This document shows, one piece after another, positions 34,376 through 43,880 of a DNA stretch of 64,000 bases. The first letter of the stretch is position 1; every line of letters starts with the position of its first letter. A program made the translations under genes and the position numbers. Source of the DNA: CAYPPG01 sp964412555 (GTDB taxonomy: Bacteria; Hinthialibacterota; Hinthialibacteria; Hinthialibacterales; Hinthialibacteraceae). The notes beneath the pieces were generated by a model. That model had not been told where the DNA came from and did not search any database. It worked only from the letters and a program-made list of their open reading frames with translations. The DNA lies in NCBI GenBank assembly GCA_964412555.1, contig CAYPPG010000001.1, positions 247,635-311,634 of the forward strand. The letters are read 5' to 3'.

Positions 34376-34749
34376 GATTCCCCTTCCCAATAGGAAGCGG
34401 CGGAGTCGGGAGTCTCCCAAACAGTCACACAATGGGGTGTGAGTGCTGTCTGTGGAAGATTTCGGCTGACTTCATCATGAAACCATCGTGCTAAATTTTC
34501 CGCCGTCGGATTGATTGAATCGAAGGGAGAAATTTCATTGATGACACTATGATCCAATAATTCCAATAAACCGTCGAGCGCTTTGCCGATATCCAAAAAG
34601 TCAATCAAAATTCCATTTTCCGCCAGTTTCTTTCCCCGAAAACTGATCGCCACTTTCCAATTATGGCCGTGTAAGTGGGCGCATTTTCCTTCGTAGTCTT
34701 TCAGATAATGGGCGGAACTGAATTCGCGAGTTACTGTAATCTCGTACAT
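34372..34749 (-). CDS. queD: 6-carboxy-5,6,7,8-tetrahydropterin synthase
   Basis: 125 residues. Second step of preQ0 synthesis. Zinc histidines His14 (SSAHYL), His27 and His29 in CAHLHGHNW; catalytic Cys23. The Cys-x3-HGH spacing marks QueD rather than mammalian PTPS. A DHSVIN segment and a C-terminal WETPDSAASY block with the substrate-binding glutamate complete the family pattern. Translationally coupled to queE. I searched the 132 bases upstream for a preQ1 riboswitch and saw none. Confidence 0.95.
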   Translation of the reverse strand: MYEITVTREFSSAHYLKDYEGKCAHLHGHNWKVAISFRGKKLAENGILIDFLDIGKALDGLLELLDHSVINEISPFDSINPTAENLARWFHDEVSRNLPQTALTPHCVTVWETPDSAASYWEGES

Positions 34750-34881
34750 AGTGGTAACTGAACGATCGAATTGTTTTCGATTTCCACATTCCGGGTGGAT
34801 TTACAATTATTGTCATCATTAATCGTAGCGGAACAAGGGTATGAATTCATAAGAGCATTGATCCGTAGATTTTCTTGCTTA

Positions 34882-36099
34882 TCACCAGTTCTCTGCTATA
34901 GCTATTACACATTTCAAGTAACGAGATTCCGGCATAGAGAGAAGAATGGGGTGGTCCGCCGCTTGACCGCGAATTTGCAGTATTTTAAGTGATTTTCTTT
35001 CACGAGCCGCAGCATTTTGGAGAATTTTGAGAAATTGATCTTCTCCAATATAAGAAGAACAGGAACATGAACAGAGAATCCCTCCCTCACGAATCAAATG
35101 AATTGCTTGGCGATTCAAATCTTCATATCCGCGCAAGGCTTTTTTCACTTGTTTTGCCGTTTTTGCAAACGCAGGAGGATCGACAATCACGATATCGAAT
35201 TTTTTCTTTTGTTTTCTCGCCATGGATAGCCACTCGAAGGCGTCGGATTCTATGCAATCGAGATTTGATTCGAATTCGTTGAGTTCCGCATTCCTACGGT
35301 TGAATTCGATAGCGGATTTCGAACTATCGATAGCTGTCGCTTTGGCAGCACCTGATAGCAGTAATTTCAAAGACCATGCACCCGTATAGCAAAACAGGTC
35401 TAACACTTCCGAATCTTGAGCAAAACGAGCGAGAGTGGCGCGGTTATCCGCCTGATCGAAGAAATGTCCGGTTTTCTGACCTTCTTTGACATCCACGAAA
35501 AGTTGAACGCCATTTTCCTCTACAATAAGAGAATCCGGAACTTCCCCGAAAAGGATTTCCGAATAGCAGGAAAGTCCTTCCAGTTTTCGCTTATCGCTTG
35601 TGTTGCGAAGAATAATACATGCAGGTGAAAAGATTTGTTTTAAAGCATCGCCTAACCGTTGAACCAGGTTTTCCATACCGGTGGTTTGTATCTGGACAGA
35701 TAGAACATCGTTGTACTTATCGATGACAAGGCCGGGTAAACCATCGGATTCCGAAAACACCACACGATAAGAATTCCGTTCAGGATATACTCGTTTTCGA
35801 AATTGAATCGCCTTGTCGATTTTCTTGATGAACCAATCTATTGTGCCAGGAAATTCATCCTCCTCCCGTGAAAGAATTCGTAAGGAAATTAAACTATGTG
35901 GATTGTACGTGGCATAACCGACAAAATTATCACTATCATCTTGAACAGCAACAATCGCGCCGGCAGGGACTTTCTCAACCGGATGAACAATTTCATTGCT
36001 GAAAATCCAAGGATGACCGCTTTTGACACGTTTGCCACAACGGGATTTTAACGGTATTGTAATGAAGGACGATTGATTCATCATTTTTATCACATCCAT
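34882..36099 (-). CDS. RlmI-like SAM-dependent rRNA methyltransferase
   Basis: 405 residues. N-terminal PUA domain (HPWIFSNEIVHP at about 30-41), then an EEHP-like domain, then a Rossmann methyltransferase: VLDLFCYTGAWSLKLL (SAM motif I), DPPAFAKTAKQV (motif IV) and a CSCSSY segment. This matches class I 23S rRNA (cytosine-C5) methyltransferases of the RlmI/YccW family. The start may be 36099 or the ATG pair at 36084/36081. Divergent from bshC; 79 bases separate the preferred starts. Confidence 0.88.
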   Translation of the reverse strand: MDVIKMMNQSSFITIPLKSRCGKRVKSGHPWIFSNEIVHPVEKVPAGAIVAVQDDSDNFVGYATYNPHSLISLRILSREEDEFPGTIDWFIKKIDKAIQFRKRVYPERNSYRVVFSESDGLPGLVIDKYNDVLSVQIQTTGMENLVQRLGDALKQIFSPACIILRNTSDKRKLEGLSCYSEILFGEVPDSLIVEENGVQLFVDVKEGQKTGHFFDQADNRATLARFAQDSEVLDLFCYTGAWSLKLLLSGAAKATAIDSSKSAIEFNRRNAELNEFESNLDCIESDAFEWLSMARKQKKKFDIVIVDPPAFAKTAKQVKKALRGYEDLNRQAIHLIREGGILCSCSCSSYIGEDQFLKILQNAAARERKSLKILQIRGQAADHPILLSMPESRYLKCVIAIAENW

Positions 36100-36178
36100 A
36101 ATGGCGGTATCCTGGCGGTTGCTTCAAAACACTGCAGAGACACCGGAAAAAAAATCCAGAAAAACAAGGAACATTTTC

Positions 36179-37813
36179 ATGAAGATTCTAACTCAGTGGG
36201 ATACAACATCTCTCCATTCTGCAAAAGAATTTGAATCACTCCATTCTTCACCGGCTTCCGATATCAAGGCAATTCTTCCGCCAATTCTGTCCGATTTTGA
36301 GAATGTTATGCAGAAAAGAGAGCAACATGTTCAACAAAATATTGATCGAGAAAAATGTTCCGAATCGTTATTCCAATCCCACGAGAACCGTAATGCCCCG
36401 GCGTCAACTTTACATCATATCCGACAATTGGCTCATCCAAACACTTTTCTCATTATTGCAGGGCAGCAACCCGGTATTTTGGGTGGCCCACTCTATACAT
36501 TTTTCAAAATTTTACATGCAATCGTTCTTTCCAGGAAACTATCCGAATCCAGTAATTACACTTTTTCCCCTGCCTTTTGGAATGCTTCGGAAGATCACGA
36601 TTTCGATGAAATTTCTACCTGTTTTTGGCAATCAAAAGAGGGAAAATTAGATACGTTTGTGTGGGAAAGAGAAAATTCCGCACAACCTTTTTACTGGATC
36701 GCCGCTGATGAGTTTCCTTTAGAAGAATTTCTCGATTGGATCAAGGCAATTTCCCGCACAACCGATTTCAGCGATGAAATCTATCAAGATATCACTTCCT
36801 GTATGGCAAAGGCTACATCATTTCCCGATTTTACAGAGACGTTGCTGTGGCAAATTTTTGAAAAAGAAGGTTTGATCATCGTCAGGCCGGATGATCCATA
36901 TACTCAACAACAAGCAAAGCCTTTATTTGAGCGAGAAATCAAAAATCCACAGGAAAGTTCCCAATGTGTCAGCCGGATTGGCGAAACGCTCGACCGCGAA
37001 GGAATGAAAGTACAACTCCATAAAAGAAAAGACCGTACCTCGTTTTTTCTGGTCCGGGAAAATCGCCGCATTCCCATTTATATAAAGGAAGACGGATTCA
37101 TCGACGATGGACAAAATCGATTTACAACTTCCGAATTGCTTGATCTTTTGGAGAAACAGCCGGATTGTTTTTCTGCTTCGGCAATCCTTCGGCCGGTTAT
37201 TCAGGACTCAGTATATCCAACAGCGGGAATGATATTGGGGCCAGGTGAAACAGCCTATCATCTTCTCCTTCATGATTTGTATTCCACTCATGGAATCCCA
37301 AGGACCATGCTCGTTCCCCGTTTTGGATTTACATTCATCGAGAATCGAGACATGCGTTTATTGCAAAAATACGACTTGTCCCCCATCGATTTGCGGCAAG
37401 ATTTTGCAGCATTGACCAAGTCTCTGTTACGAAAAGAAAAAGTAGAAAACATCGAGCCAGAGAAAGAAAGCTTGGATAATTCTCTGGACAAATTTTATCA
37501 CTCATTAAAACAAAGAGCGGAAAAAGCAGATCCAACGATTCTAAAGGTATTGGACAAAAATCGTGGAAAAATCGAGCAACAAATCGAGCAATCCGAAAAT
37601 CTGGTCTTACGGCGCGAAGCAGAAAAAGACGAAACCGTCCGCAAGCATATTACCAATCTACAAACTTCTTTATTCCCGGATGGTGAGTTACAAGAACGGC
37701 GATACACCATTTTCAACTATCTCATAAAATATGGATATGGTTTTGTGGATGAAATGAAAGATATTTGTGAAAACATTGAGAAAGGGAATCATTACTTCAT
37801 ACAAATTCCGTAA
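36179..37813 (+). CDS. bshC: Putative cysteine ligase of bacillithiol synthesis
   Basis: 544 residues from the ATG at 36179 (AAGGAA 8 bases upstream; an earlier in-frame ATG at 36101 would add 26 poorly conserved residues). BshC joins cysteine to GlcN-malate, the last step to bacillithiol. Family blocks: IAGQQPGILGGPLYTFFKILHAI near residue 105, FWNASEDHDFDEI near 145, VIQDSVYPTAGMILGPGETAY near 365, and a C-terminal coiled coil. The size is as in Bacillus. BshA and BshB genes are not nearby. Confidence 0.92.
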   Translation: MKILTQWDTTSLHSAKEFESLHSSPASDIKAILPPILSDFENVMQKREQHVQQNIDREKCSESLFQSHENRNAPASTLHHIRQLAHPNTFLIIAGQQPGILGGPLYTFFKILHAIVLSRKLSESSNYTFSPAFWNASEDHDFDEISTCFWQSKEGKLDTFVWERENSAQPFYWIAADEFPLEEFLDWIKAISRTTDFSDEIYQDITSCMAKATSFPDFTETLLWQIFEKEGLIIVRPDDPYTQQQAKPLFEREIKNPQESSQCVSRIGETLDREGMKVQLHKRKDRTSFFLVRENRRIPIYIKEDGFIDDGQNRFTTSELLDLLEKQPDCFSASAILRPVIQDSVYPTAGMILGPGETAYHLLLHDLYSTHGIPRTMLVPRFGFTFIENRDMRLLQKYDLSPIDLRQDFAALTKSLLRKEKVENIEPEKESLDNSLDKFYHSLKQRAEKADPTILKVLDKNRGKIEQQIEQSENLVLRREAEKDETVRKHITNLQTSLFPDGELQERRYTIFNYLIKYGYGFVDEMKDICENIEKGNHYFIQIP

Positions 37814-37852
37814 TGTATTGCTCATACATTAGAATGAGATTTCTACTCGACA

Positions 37853-38878
37853 ATGAATCGATTCAAACTGTCTAACTCTTTATTTTATTGTATCTTATAC
37901 TTGATGTGTCCTTTGAATGGATCAACTCTCGAAGCAGATTTATCTCCTTTTACGATCGACTATCGCGAAGAAATGAGAAAGTTCGTTCAAACTATCAGTG
38001 CATATGCAAAAGGAATCAATCCGTCATTTCTAATTATTCCTCAAAACGGACACGAACTGTTAACCAAGAATGGAGAACCGGACGGGAAATTAGCGAGGAA
38101 TTATATTCATGCTATCGATGGGATTGGCCGAGAAAATCTTTTTTATGGCTATGAAGCAGACAACATTCCAACTCCGGCGAACGAACGAGATTGGATGATT
38201 CATTTCATGAATCTGGCCGAAACCAACAATGTTGAGGTTCTAGTCACAGATTATTGTAGTACCCGATCATTCGTGGATGATTCCTATCAACAAAACAATT
38301 CAAGAAATTATATTTCCTTCGCTGCGGATCACCGTGAATTGAATACTATTCCTATCTACCCGTCCCGTCTTTATTTGGTGAATGATAACGATATTCAGAC
38401 TTTATCTGAGGCTAAAAATTTTTTATATCTCATCAATCCCAATGTATTTCCCACAAAAAACGACTTTTTCGCGTCATTGCAAGAGACGAATTACGACTTG
38501 ATCATCATCGATGCATTTTGGGAAACAGAAACTCTTGAACATCTGGAAATCGAATCCCTGAAAACAAAAGCCAATGGCGGGAAACGATTGATCATCGCTT
38601 ACATGAGCATTGGAGAAGCGGAAAATTATCGGTTCTATTGGAAAAAAGAATGGGCAGCTGAACCACCGGCATGGTTGGCATCCGAAAATCCGAATTGGGT
38701 GGGAAATTTCAAGGTTCGGTATTGGCACCAAGAGTGGCAAAACATAATATGGGGCACAGAAGACTCTTATCTCGGCAAGATTGTCAATACAGGTTTTGAT
38801 GGTGTCTATTTAGACATCATTGATGCGTTTGAATATTTTGAGGAACAAACAGCGGTTTTGTACTGGTTAAGAAAGTAA
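37853..38878 (+). CDS. Secreted GH114/TM1410-like protein
   Basis: 341 residues with a signal peptide (about 1-24). Two halves: an N-terminal region with YAKGINPSFLIIPQNGHELL and a C-terminal region with YDLIIIDAFWE, IAYMSIGEAENYRFYWKKEW, PNWVGNFKVRYW and FDGVYLDIIDAFEYF. These are the hallmarks of the endo-alpha-1,4-polygalactosaminidase-like (GH114, TM1410) family, with acidic residues in the expected strand ends. It probably cleaves an amino-sugar polymer outside the cell. It follows bshC by 40 bases and could be co-transcribed, though functions differ. Confidence 0.82.
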   Translation: MNRFKLSNSLFYCILYLMCPLNGSTLEADLSPFTIDYREEMRKFVQTISAYAKGINPSFLIIPQNGHELLTKNGEPDGKLARNYIHAIDGIGRENLFYGYEADNIPTPANERDWMIHFMNLAETNNVEVLVTDYCSTRSFVDDSYQQNNSRNYISFAADHRELNTIPIYPSRLYLVNDNDIQTLSEAKNFLYLINPNVFPTKNDFFASLQETNYDLIIIDAFWETETLEHLEIESLKTKANGGKRLIIAYMSIGEAENYRFYWKKEWAAEPPAWLASENPNWVGNFKVRYWHQEWQNIIWGTEDSYLGKIVNTGFDGVYLDIIDAFEYFEEQTAVLYWLRK

Positions 38879-38925
38879 GTTCACGAAAAAAAATCTGAGA
38901 TGTGTGGACTTTCTTCTATTTCCTT

Positions 38926-40185
38926 TTACCCAAAAATACGGTCCCGGCGTTTCTGATTGTATTCCAATTTTTCTTCCAGCGTCATTTTTGAGAAGTCCGG
39001 CTCATTTTCATCGAGCATGCGCGCACGCGAGTTAGAAGAAACGGAATTCTGGGTCACAGACGTAGGCGCAGGACTTTGTGTCGCTTGTGGAGTAGCCATT
39101 TGAGGTGGACGAGAAGATGGAACTCCGGCGGGTACGGTAACCGTGCTTCTTCCTCCTGCATAGCTCATGGATTGCTCTGTGAGCTGCATATCCTCTTCAA
39201 GAGAGCGGTGCGGTTTCAAGTTCATTGCCTGAATCACTCCGTGATATGCTTTCACCGCCTCCTCCGGAGAGATTTCTCCGTCAACAATCATGCGAAGGAA
39301 TTTAATGAAGGCAAGTTGGTTTTCAGCGTTATTGATTTTCCGTCCAAACAGCGCGACTTTCGCGCCGTATTTTTGAGCCTCAGCAATCAATTTGAACGCA
39401 TCATAAGTCGTACCGGCGGAACCGCCCAAAACACCGACAATCAAATGGGGATCGTAATGGGCCATTTCTTCCATCGCTCTCGGTCCATGATAGACGATCT
39501 TGAGGAAGAGAGGATATCCTTTTGACGTCACTCCCGCGAGGGCACGGACGATATTATCATTGACAAAGTGGCCGATCTTATCGGGATCCACCGCATTGGA
39601 GACATTGGGATCGAATACTTCGAGGAAGTAACGAAATCCTTTTTGTTCGGCCTCAAGCCGAAATTCCTTGAACCATTTTAACGTCTCGATATCTCGTGAC
39701 AAATCATTGTTGAACGTAATGGAATAAAGACCCAAGTTAGCGCCAATAAGCCTTTCTTCCGGCGTGCATTCATATTTTCCACATTGGATATGATCAATGG
39801 TAGCGGTACGGAAAGGCCGGGAAGCCATTGTATGATACCCGGCACCACGTATGACATGGATATCGGTTGTATCGTTGACGCGCCCGGCAGGGGTCACAGG
39901 CGAATTATCGAAGAGCCGTTCTTGAATCGTCAACACTTCATTGGAACTGGCGGACATGAGCATTATGTCGACCAATCCCTGACGGGTCACTTCCCGCATC
40001 ATTTCCCGGTATTCATGAATGCTGCGAAAATTCAGTTCCCCATGGTGATATTCGGGTGAATATTGGCCGCAAGACATGATCCCGCGAGCCATATCGGCGT
40101 CTTTGGCGTCGGCGATGATGAATGATTTCGTGTTCGGATTCGCGTGAATTTCCGCAAGTTTTCTGTCAAGTGATTTTTCAACCAT
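38926..40185 (-). CDS. Aldolase-like TIM-barrel protein with a disordered C-terminal tail
   Basis: 419 residues. Residues 1-320 look like a class I (DeoC/LacD/DhnA-like) barrel: SFIIADAKDADMARG, VDIMLMSASSNEV, FRYFLEVFDPN, FLKIVYHGPRAMEEM (candidate Schiff-base lysine near 229), LIVGVLGGSAGTTYDAF and KVALFGRKINNAENQL. The arrangement KIVYxGP ... GGSxGTT is like fructose-bisphosphate or sulfofructose-type aldolases, but I cannot name the substrate. Residues 335-400 are Ser/Thr/Pro/Gln-rich and disordered, followed by a conserved-looking end MTLEEKLEYNQKRRDRIFG. AAGGAAC precedes the ATG. Monocistronic. Confidence 0.6.
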   Translation of the reverse strand: MVEKSLDRKLAEIHANPNTKSFIIADAKDADMARGIMSCGQYSPEYHHGELNFRSIHEYREMMREVTRQGLVDIMLMSASSNEVLTIQERLFDNSPVTPAGRVNDTTDIHVIRGAGYHTMASRPFRTATIDHIQCGKYECTPEERLIGANLGLYSITFNNDLSRDIETLKWFKEFRLEAEQKGFRYFLEVFDPNVSNAVDPDKIGHFVNDNIVRALAGVTSKGYPLFLKIVYHGPRAMEEMAHYDPHLIVGVLGGSAGTTYDAFKLIAEAQKYGAKVALFGRKINNAENQLAFIKFLRMIVDGEISPEEAVKAYHGVIQAMNLKPHRSLEEDMQLTEQSMSYAGGRSTVTVPAGVPSSRPPQMATPQATQSPAPTSVTQNSVSSNSRARMLDENEPDFSKMTLEEKLEYNQKRRDRIFG

Positions 40186-40615
40186 GTTCCTTTTCTCGAG
40201 TTAAAATATTTTTGGCGGGAAAAGAATCGTACGAGACTAATTCCCGATTCATTCGTTTAATCCAATACCCTCACCCCGCCTCAGGGGATATAATAATACC
40301 ATAATGTTGTCATAGGTAAATATATAACCAGATTTTCAATCAAAAAGGGATTCACACGATGCACTATACTACTTTATCCTGTTGTTGGGCAAGAGCTGCA
40401 TCAATCTTGCCCTACTTTGACAATTCTATTGAAAACTCGCCTTTCGGTGTATCACGGTTTTTCGAAAAGGTTATAATGAAGAACATTATCCTGGTATGGT
40501 GATTTTGATACCGAATAATATGGTAAAAAAGTTCATTTCAATACCGAACAGGACAGTTTCATTGAATTTTTATCTTATTTTGCAATAAAACATATCAATA
40601 TTGTGAGAGGCCATT
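40186..40615. other. 430-base intergenic region
   Basis: Between divergent genes. Holds a hairpin at 40387-40412 (GGGCAAGA, 10-base loop, TCTTGCCC), a GC patch CCCCGCCTCAGGGG near 40276, and otherwise AT-rich sequence. GAGAGG lies 7 bases before the TPR gene start. No convincing promoter hexamers on the plus side. Confidence 0.5.
40387..40412. repeat. GCAAG/CTTGC-core hairpin
   Basis: Perfect 8-base arms GGGCAAGA and TCTTGCCC with a 10-base loop, about 205 bases before the TPR gene. Not followed by a T run. Confidence 0.45.
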
Positions 40616-42166
40616 ATGAATCAATACCGAAAACATTTTTTCAGACCTGGTGTGTTAGCGGGTATTTTGACGTTAATCATTGTCTGGATTCTGCTTTACA
40701 TTCCAACATTTTGGAATCGATGGTTTTCCAGCTTATATAAAGATCATGTTCAGGCTCATTACTATACGAAAGCTCAAACAATCCAACCATTCGCCACTGG
40801 TTTTTCTTCGATTGAATCACATATTCACTTTCAAAATTTGATGATGAAAGCCGGTGAAAACAAGACATTGGAAAAAAGTTATCGTGTGCTGGCTCAAAAA
40901 AATCCTGACAATGCCAACGCATGGGCGTTATATGCGCGAGTCGTTACCAATGCATCGGAAAGAAATGAACTACTTTCGAAAGCGGATACCATGTCGGAAT
41001 ATTCTCCGGCCGTTTTAGCAGTTCAAATCGAAAACTTACTTAAGAAAGGTCGAGCGGGGGAAGCGATAAAACTTTGTGAAGACCTTCCTGAAGGAAGCTG
41101 GTTAAAACCCTATCTGGAAGCGACAACAGCATGGGAAGGAGGATTGCGGGAAAGAGCACTTCAAGCATTTCAACGCTCTCTCGAACATCATGCCCCATTA
41201 TGGATAGATCTCGAATGTGCTCGATTTCTGTCTGAAACGATAGGCGAGAATCCACCAGACATGAATCCATTTTCCGGATGGCCGGAAGAAGAAATACGGA
41301 AAAATCCGCTTGCAGCTGCCTATCAGGTTACATTGTTTGAGGAAAGCGTTACAGGCGCGTTGGACTTTTTACCTTCGGAAATATTTTATTTACCTGAATC
41401 CTTGGCAATTCTGGCTCGTGGAGCGATTCAAAAAGAAGAATATAAAACAGCCTCATGGCTTCTCAAACGTTCTCAGAGCATAGAAGAAAACCATATCCCC
41501 ACTCTCGTAACCAGCGGCATTCTTGCATTGAAAGAAGGAGATCGTAGAAGAGCTCAGGCGTATTTCTCGACAGGTCTTAACCGGCAAAAAGACCGATATG
41601 ATGAAGAATTCCATTACCGTTTCGGATTGCTCCTCTTGAAAGAAGGGGAATCGGAAACGGCAATTTCTCACTTGGCGCAAGCACTAGGAAATCCGACAAA
41701 CAATCTGCAAATCATAAAGATTAAAGCGAGACACCAGTTAAAATCAGGACAATATTCCGAAGCGGTGAAAACATTCGAAGAAGGACTGTCCATCCAGCCG
41801 CGCGACAAAGAACTCCTTCGCGGAATGGGAGAAGCGGCACTCGCCAGCGAGAATATGGAAAAAGCGATTGATGCCTATGCAAGGCTTCTCAATCTTGACT
41901 TCGAAGACACCCAAGCTCGAGACCAACTCACTACATTGATTGCAAAACAGGGGAATTTCAACCACGCCATAGGGCTTTATTCCGCATATCTTCAAAAATA
42001 TCCCAATAGCGGACATAGCTATGTCCGAGTCGCTGAAATCTATAATCTTCAAGGGAATAAAAAAAGAGCGATCAATTTCCTTCAAGGAATTCTTGAAGAC
42101 AAACCGGACATTGAAAATCGGGAAGAAATTGTGCAAAAGATCGAAGAGTTGCAGAATAAACAATGA
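40616..42166 (+). CDS. Membrane-anchored TPR protein
   Basis: 516 residues. One membrane helix near 12-30 (GVLAGILTLIIVWILLYI), so it is probably anchored in the inner membrane with the rest outside. From residue 70 on it is built of tetratricopeptide-like helix pairs: NPDNANAWALYARVV, RERALQAFQRSLEH, AQAYFSTGLNRQ, SETAISHLAQALGN, YSEAVKTFEEGLSIQPRDKELL, MEKAIDAYARLLNLDFED and FNHAIGLYSAYLQKYPNSG. At least eight repeats. A scaffold or assembly role in the envelope is likely; no specific partner is shown. Confidence 0.85.
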   Translation: MNQYRKHFFRPGVLAGILTLIIVWILLYIPTFWNRWFSSLYKDHVQAHYYTKAQTIQPFATGFSSIESHIHFQNLMMKAGENKTLEKSYRVLAQKNPDNANAWALYARVVTNASERNELLSKADTMSEYSPAVLAVQIENLLKKGRAGEAIKLCEDLPEGSWLKPYLEATTAWEGGLRERALQAFQRSLEHHAPLWIDLECARFLSETIGENPPDMNPFSGWPEEEIRKNPLAAAYQVTLFEESVTGALDFLPSEIFYLPESLAILARGAIQKEEYKTASWLLKRSQSIEENHIPTLVTSGILALKEGDRRRAQAYFSTGLNRQKDRYDEEFHYRFGLLLLKEGESETAISHLAQALGNPTNNLQIIKIKARHQLKSGQYSEAVKTFEEGLSIQPRDKELLRGMGEAALASENMEKAIDAYARLLNLDFEDTQARDQLTTLIAKQGNFNHAIGLYSAYLQKYPNSGHSYVRVAEIYNLQGNKKRAINFLQGILEDKPDIENREEIVQKIEELQNKQ

Positions 42167-42199
42167 ACATACCTTTCAATTGTTTCTCCACTTCTTTTG

Positions 42200-42838
42200 C
42201 TAACAATCATGAGCTTCTGAGTTCTTTTTTACTCCCGGCACATTATTATTGATAAAAGAAGTGAAATCAGCAAGCAGTTCATTCATGGATTTTTTGGCGT
42301 CAAGTATCAAATCAGCGTAATGCATGGAAGGAACGACATATTTCTCGTGCATAGGTTGAACGAAATCTCTATATTGCCTCACTATGGACTCGAACGTGCG
42401 CCCTCTTTCCTTTAAATCCCGATTAATTCTCCTTGATAACCGTATTTCTTCAGGGGCCTTCATAAAAATTCTATGGGTAAAAAGAGAGTTGATTTGCGGG
42501 ATAGCATAAATCAGAATTCCATCGGCAAGAATCAATTGCCGAGGAATAATCGCTTTCGTGCCCGTGCGAGTATGAGTCCGAAAATCATATATTGGTACTT
42601 CGACCTCTTGACCTTTCGCTAACCGGAGAAGATCACGAACAAATAAATCCACCTCGAGTGCCTCGGGAGAGTCGAAATTGTACGTGCTACGCGCTTCATG
42701 AGGGAGATGTGATAAATCCCGGTAATACCAATCCAAACAAAAAACGGTGACTTTACGGGAAATAGAATTTTCGAATGCTCGAATGAGAGATGTTTTTCCA
42801 CTGCCGGAGCCGCCGGCGATTCCAATAATAGGGATCAT
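42200..42838 (-). CDS. udk: Uridine kinase-like protein
   Basis: 212 residues, the family size. P-loop GIAGGSGSGKTS at 6-17, DWYYRDLSHLPHEARSTYNFDSPEAL (nucleoside-binding block with the conserved D-Y-Y and NFDHP-like element, here NFDSP), VPIYDFRTHTRTG, and LADGILIY for Walker B. Phosphorylates uridine/cytidine in pyrimidine salvage; a phosphoribulokinase-like alternative is less likely at this length. Confidence 0.88.
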   Translation of the reverse strand: MIPIIGIAGGSGSGKTSLIRAFENSISRKVTVFCLDWYYRDLSHLPHEARSTYNFDSPEALEVDLFVRDLLRLAKGQEVEVPIYDFRTHTRTGTKAIIPRQLILADGILIYAIPQINSLFTHRIFMKAPEEIRLSRRINRDLKERGRTFESIVRQYRDFVQPMHEKYVVPSMHYADLILDAKKSMNELLADFTSFINNNVPGVKKNSEAHDC

Positions 42839-42884
42839 TGCTACATCATTTCAGTGTATTCTCACGAACAAAACATGCTTTCGC

Positions 42885-43346
42885 TTATTTGATTCGGAAA
42901 TGCGAAAAATATTTGACCAGTTGCAGTGAGTTTCCCAATTCCGGTTCATATTGATATTGCACATCATCCATCAATGTTTTTATGATTTGCAACCCATACC
43001 CTCTTCTTCTCGTTCGATCCGTAATATCCGATAAAGGAACCGCCCGCCTGAAACTATTGGAAAAATCTTTTCCCTTATCCAGGATATTGATCCGAAGACA
43101 TTCCGAACACACATCCACCTCCAAACGAATTTTGGTGAGAGGATTTTTCCCTTCCATATCGCGAATGGCTTGAATTGAATTTGCGCAAGCTTCATCAACA
43201 CAGATTTCCAACTGCAATGCATCTTTTTCCGGAAGCCCTAGATGATGGGCAAGGCAATTGACCACATGCCGAACCACGACCAAATACTGAGGGCAGGCAT
43301 CGATTTCAATGGCTATTCCTGAGTTACAAAATTCTTCCCAAGCCAT
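42885..43346 (-). CDS. RsbW/SpoIIAB-like anti-sigma serine kinase
   Basis: 153 residues, a stand-alone GHKL ATPase. N box LEICVDEACANSIQAI, G1 region NILDKGKDF and G2 region RRRGYGLQIIKTLMDD, the layout of anti-sigma factor kinases that phosphorylate a STAS antagonist. Extra cysteines (Cys7, 18, 80, 83) are unusual. Encoded 84 bases downstream of the STAS gene on the same strand, the classical partner pair. Confidence 0.88.
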   Translation of the reverse strand: MAWEEFCNSGIAIEIDACPQYLVVVRHVVNCLAHHLGLPEKDALQLEICVDEACANSIQAIRDMEGKNPLTKIRLEVDVCSECLRINILDKGKDFSNSFRRAVPLSDITDRTRRRGYGLQIIKTLMDDVQYQYEPELGNSLQLVKYFSHFRIK

Positions 43347-43429
43347 GCCTTCAATCGATTCGAACCGTTAGCCGGCGTGCGAATAGTGCAGAAATCGAAC
43401 CGGACGGTCAAAAATTAAAAAAAGCCAAA

Positions 43430-43846
43430 TCAATAACTATCTTCGGCTTTTTCTTCGTCTATCTCTTCCTTAGACGTTTGCGATTCTTCCAAAAAAGCAT
43501 TTTTTGCCGACTCAATGTCATCATAAATTCGAACGAGCCGGGAAAAACCCAACATATCAAAAAGATTGCGTATTTTATCAGCCATATTGGCCAGTTTCAA
43601 ATCCCCATTATGCTGCCGAACCTCCTGCAACATTCCCATTAAAACGCCCAATCCGGCGCTACTGATATAATTTAGCTCACCAAATTCGACGATGATTCGA
43701 TATTCCTCTTTTTCAATAATACTCTGCAAATGATCCTGAAGCTTAGGAAACGTGCTTGTATCCAAGTACCCTTGCACATGCACGATCTGTACGGATAAAC
43801 CATCAATCGAATCCTCTTTCGTCTCCAAGTCGAATTTCTTCCACAT
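43430..43846 (-). CDS. STAS-domain anti-sigma factor antagonist (RsbV/SpoIIAA-like)
   Basis: 138 residues. STAS fold with ELNYISSAGLGVLMGMLQEV; Ser63 aligns with the phosphorylated Ser58 of SpoIIAA (DSSGLG). DKIRNLFDMLGFSRLVRIYD is the usual C-terminal block. The C-terminus has an acidic tail beyond the family norm. GGAG lies before the ATG. Unphosphorylated protein would sequester the RsbW-like kinase encoded next. The SpoIIE-type phosphatase at 29546 could reset it. Confidence 0.9.
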   Translation of the reverse strand: MWKKFDLETKEDSIDGLSVQIVHVQGYLDTSTFPKLQDHLQSIIEKEEYRIIVEFGELNYISSAGLGVLMGMLQEVRQHNGDLKLANMADKIRNLFDMLGFSRLVRIYDDIESAKNAFLEESQTSKEEIDEEKAEDSY

Positions 43847-43880
43847 AAGAAGCTCCGTACCTTTTCCGGGAGGGAATTAC

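Noticed and set aside
34750..34881. Possible preQ1 riboswitch upstream of queD
   Set aside because: I saw no H-type pseudoknot pattern with an A-rich tail on the minus strand in this 132-base spacer.
36101..36178. N-terminal extension of bshC from the ATG at 36101
   Set aside because: The 26 added residues are low-complexity and basic, and the ATG at 36179 has the better ribosome site and matches the family start.
40359..40502. 47-codon open frame in the gap before the TPR gene
   Set aside because: It spans the GCAAG hairpin, has no recognisable motif, and looks like a chance frame. The spacing from its AAAGGGA is also long.
43347..43429. GGTTCGAATC on the minus strand, resembling a tRNA T-loop
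   Set aside because: No five-base T-stem and no cloverleaf around it; the spacer is only 83 bases between two protein genes.
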